Assembly: GCF_004297405.1 (NCBI RefSeq)
Contig: NZ_SCVC01000006.1
Location: 186,001-250,000 of the forward strand
Length of the DNA: 64,000 bases
Source of the DNA: Reyranella sp.
GTDB lineage: Bacteria; Pseudomonadota; Alphaproteobacteria; Reyranellales; Reyranellaceae
Direction: 5' to 3'
The notes beneath the pieces are model-generated. The model was given only the letters and a program-made list of their open reading frames with translations. It had not been told where the DNA came from and searched no databases. The first letter of the stretch is position 1, and the number at the start of each line of letters is the position of its first letter. This document shows positions 62,681 through 64,000 of this stretch, one piece after another. Both the position numbers and the translations under genes were made by a program.

Positions 62681-63763
62681 ATGGACTCGAGATATCTGAA
62701 GGACAAGGAAGGGCTCAAGTCGTCGACGCCCGAGGTCGATGACGACCGTCGGGCGTTCCTCACCGCCGGGCTGGTCGGTGGCGCGGTCGCGGCTGGCGCG
62801 TTGGTCGCAGGTGCGGCGCACGCGCAACAGGTCGCGCAAGCGCCGGCGCTTTCGGACAAACCGTGGTGGCCGCATCCAAAGTGGGGCAAGGACGATCAGG
62901 CTGGCGCCTCCAACCACATGACGCCGGCCAAAGTTCTCGACACTGTGAAGCTGATCAAGGACGGCAAGGTCTATCGCATCGGCCGCATGTACGAATCGGG
63001 CATGCCCAAGTTCGGCGAGCGTGCTTTCACGTTGCGTATTCCCGGCGGGCCGACAGGTGGACCGTTCGGCACCAACAAGCTGATCTACAACGACGAGTAT
63101 CTCGCCACCGAGATCGGCCAGACCGGTACGCAGTTCGATGGCCTCGCCCATATCGGCATCCAGATGGGCAAGGACGGCGACAAGAACGAGATGCGCTACT
63201 ACAACGGCGTCACCGAGCAGGAAATGGGCGGCGCCTATGGCATGCGCAAGCTCGGCATCGAGAATGTGAAGCCGTTCTTCACGCGCGGACATCTGTTCGA
63301 TATCGAAGCGCTGAAGGGCAACATGATGGAGGCTGGCCAGGAGATCACTGTCGCCGACCTGCGGGCTGCGCTCCAGAAGCAGAACATGCAGGAAGCCGAT
63401 ATCAAGGAAGGCGATGCCGTCTTCTTCAATACCGGCTGGGGCAAGCTCTGGATGAAGAACAACGACAAGTTCAACGGCGGCGAGCCCGGTATCGGCCTCG
63501 AAGTGGCCAAATGGTGTGTCGACAAGGGCATTGCCCTCACCGGCGCCGATCAATGGGCGACAGAGGTCGTACCCAACCCGAACAAGGACCTGGCCTTCGT
63601 GGTGCATAGCGAGCTGATATGCAAGAACGGCATCTTCAACCACGAGAACCTGGACTTCACGGCGCTGATCGCCGATCGCAAGTACCAGTTCGCCTACATC
63701 TTCTCGCCCGCACCCATCAAGGGCGCGACGGGTTCGAACGGTGGCCCGATCGCGGTGACTTGA
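62681..63763 (+). CDS. Tat-exported cyclase-family protein (kynurenine-formamidase-like fold)
   Basis: The 360-residue product has a twin-arginine signal (DDDRRAFLTAG at 20-30, hydrophobic stretch to about 46, cleavage near AHA-QQ). The cyclase core includes IGQTGTQFDGLAHIGIQMG, the equivalent of the metal motif HxGTHxDxPxH, in which the first His of GTH is Gln. It continues GDAVFFNTGWGKLW and ends FAYIFSPAPIKGATGSNGGP. The paired Gln/Asp/His positions are typical of the longer cyclase-family branch. It probably hydrolyses an amide or lactone in the periplasm. A good terminator follows. Confidence 0.87.
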   Translation: MDSRYLKDKEGLKSSTPEVDDDRRAFLTAGLVGGAVAAGALVAGAAHAQQVAQAPALSDKPWWPHPKWGKDDQAGASNHMTPAKVLDTVKLIKDGKVYRIGRMYESGMPKFGERAFTLRIPGGPTGGPFGTNKLIYNDEYLATEIGQTGTQFDGLAHIGIQMGKDGDKNEMRYYNGVTEQEMGGAYGMRKLGIENVKPFFTRGHLFDIEALKGNMMEAGQEITVADLRAALQKQNMQEADIKEGDAVFFNTGWGKLWMKNNDKFNGGEPGIGLEVAKWCVDKGIALTGADQWATEVVPNPNKDLAFVVHSELICKNGIFNHENLDFTALIADRKYQFAYIFSPAPIKGATGSNGGPIAVT

Positions 63764-63783
63764 TCGTCGAAACGGTCTGGAGA

Positions 63784-63816
63784 AACGCCCTCGCTTAGGC
63801 GGGGGCGTTTTGCTTT
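63784..63816 (+). terminator. Rho-independent terminator after the cyclase-family gene
   Basis: AACGCCCTCGC (63784-63794) pairs with GCGGGGGCGTT (63799-63809) over 11 bp (one G-U pair) around the loop TTAG. A T-rich tail (TTTTGCTTT) follows. It starts 21 nt past the stop codon. Confidence 0.93.
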
Positions 63817-63844
63817 GATGGAAGAAAGTTCGGGAGGAGAGCGT

Positions 63845-64000
63845 ATGACGTTGTTTCGCGTGGCTGCTGCTGCGGCCGTTGCCATCCCCTTGGCCTTCGG
63901 CGCAGCGTTGCCAGCCAGCGCACAGGGTATCCCCAAGGTCCAATCACCAGAGGAGGTGGGCTTTCTTTCGACTCGCCTGAAGCGGCTTAGCGATCGATTG
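63845..64000 (+). CDS. exported beta-lactamase-fold serine hydrolase, 5' part only
   Basis: Only the first 52 codons lie in the window. They give a signal peptide (MTLFRVAAAAAVAIPLAFGA, cleavage near PASAQ) followed by SPEEVGFLSTRLKRLSDRL, the helix that opens class C beta-lactamase-like esterases and penicillin-binding-type hydrolases. GGAGGAG lies 5 nt before the ATG at 63845. The catalytic SxxK is beyond the edge, so activity cannot be judged. Confidence 0.8.
   Translation, partial: MTLFRVAAAAAVAIPLAFGAALPASAQGIPKVQSPEEVGFLSTRLKRLSDRL

Overview
The window is GC-rich, densely packed chromosomal DNA of an alphaproteobacterium. The core-gene order pyrB-pyrC-(secreted protein)-plsY ... dprA-topA-rnr-DUF983-ctpA-like-rpmG, the zinc-free 55-residue ribosomal protein L33, and the repeated solitary Bug/TctC-type binding proteins all fit a Rhodospirillales/Reyranella-like organism. 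That placement is inference from gene content. I see no rRNA, tRNA, CRISPR array, prophage or transposase.

Layout. 1-7.8 kb: a ROK kinase cut by the left edge, a patatin-like lipase, an MFS permease, a DUF533/TerB protein, two small proteins, a luciferase-like monooxygenase, an isochorismatase-fold protein without its catalytic cysteine, and an aldehyde dehydrogenase. 7.8-25.2 kb: the minus-strand housekeeping block from pyrB down to rpmG. Between plsY and dprA it is interrupted by a peptide-type ABC transporter (binding protein and two permeases, no ATPase) with an MFS gene lodged between the permeases. A palindromic intergenic repeat lies inside this insert. 25.2-28.2 kb: a cysteine hydrolase overlapping a gene for a helix-turn-helix/citrate-synthase fusion, divergent from a stand-alone citrate synthase; the 83-bp gap between them holds three palindromes. 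28.2-34.4 kb: an envelope and redox neighbourhood. On the minus strand it has a PhyH dioxygenase, YceI, cytochrome b561, a second YceI and an unknown exported protein; on the plus strand a 2OG oxygenase-like protein, an exported amidohydrolase, a YtkA-like protein and a MauG-like dihaem cytochrome. 34.4-38.2 kb: ruvX, an alpha/beta hydrolase and a Na+/H+ antiporter with a cyclic-nucleotide-binding tail. 38.3-55.7 kb: gatC-gatA and, 14 kb away, gatB. Between them lie two Bug binding proteins, a LysE exporter, an RND efflux pair, a polyphosphate-glucokinase-like ROK protein, a D-aminoacylase-like amidohydrolase, a cytochrome P450 divergent from a TetR regulator over a 32-bp operator, and an esterase. 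55.7-64 kb: a GH15 glucosidase with a glucose dehydrogenase, an AHL-lactonase-like hydrolase, a VOC protein, a GST, an SRPBCC protein, a COG0523 metal chaperone with a Zur-like box, a Tat-exported cyclase-family protein and the start of a beta-lactamase-fold hydrolase.

Functional themes are nucleotide, lipid, translation and recombination housekeeping plus a large accessory load of solute capture, hydrolases, detoxification and envelope redox proteins, as in a soil or freshwater heterotroph. The most unusual item is the citrate-synthase-domain transcription factor facing a citrate synthase gene. Gene ends are very tight: there are many ATGA/GTGA start-stop overlaps, and three convergent pairs have interlocked stop codons.
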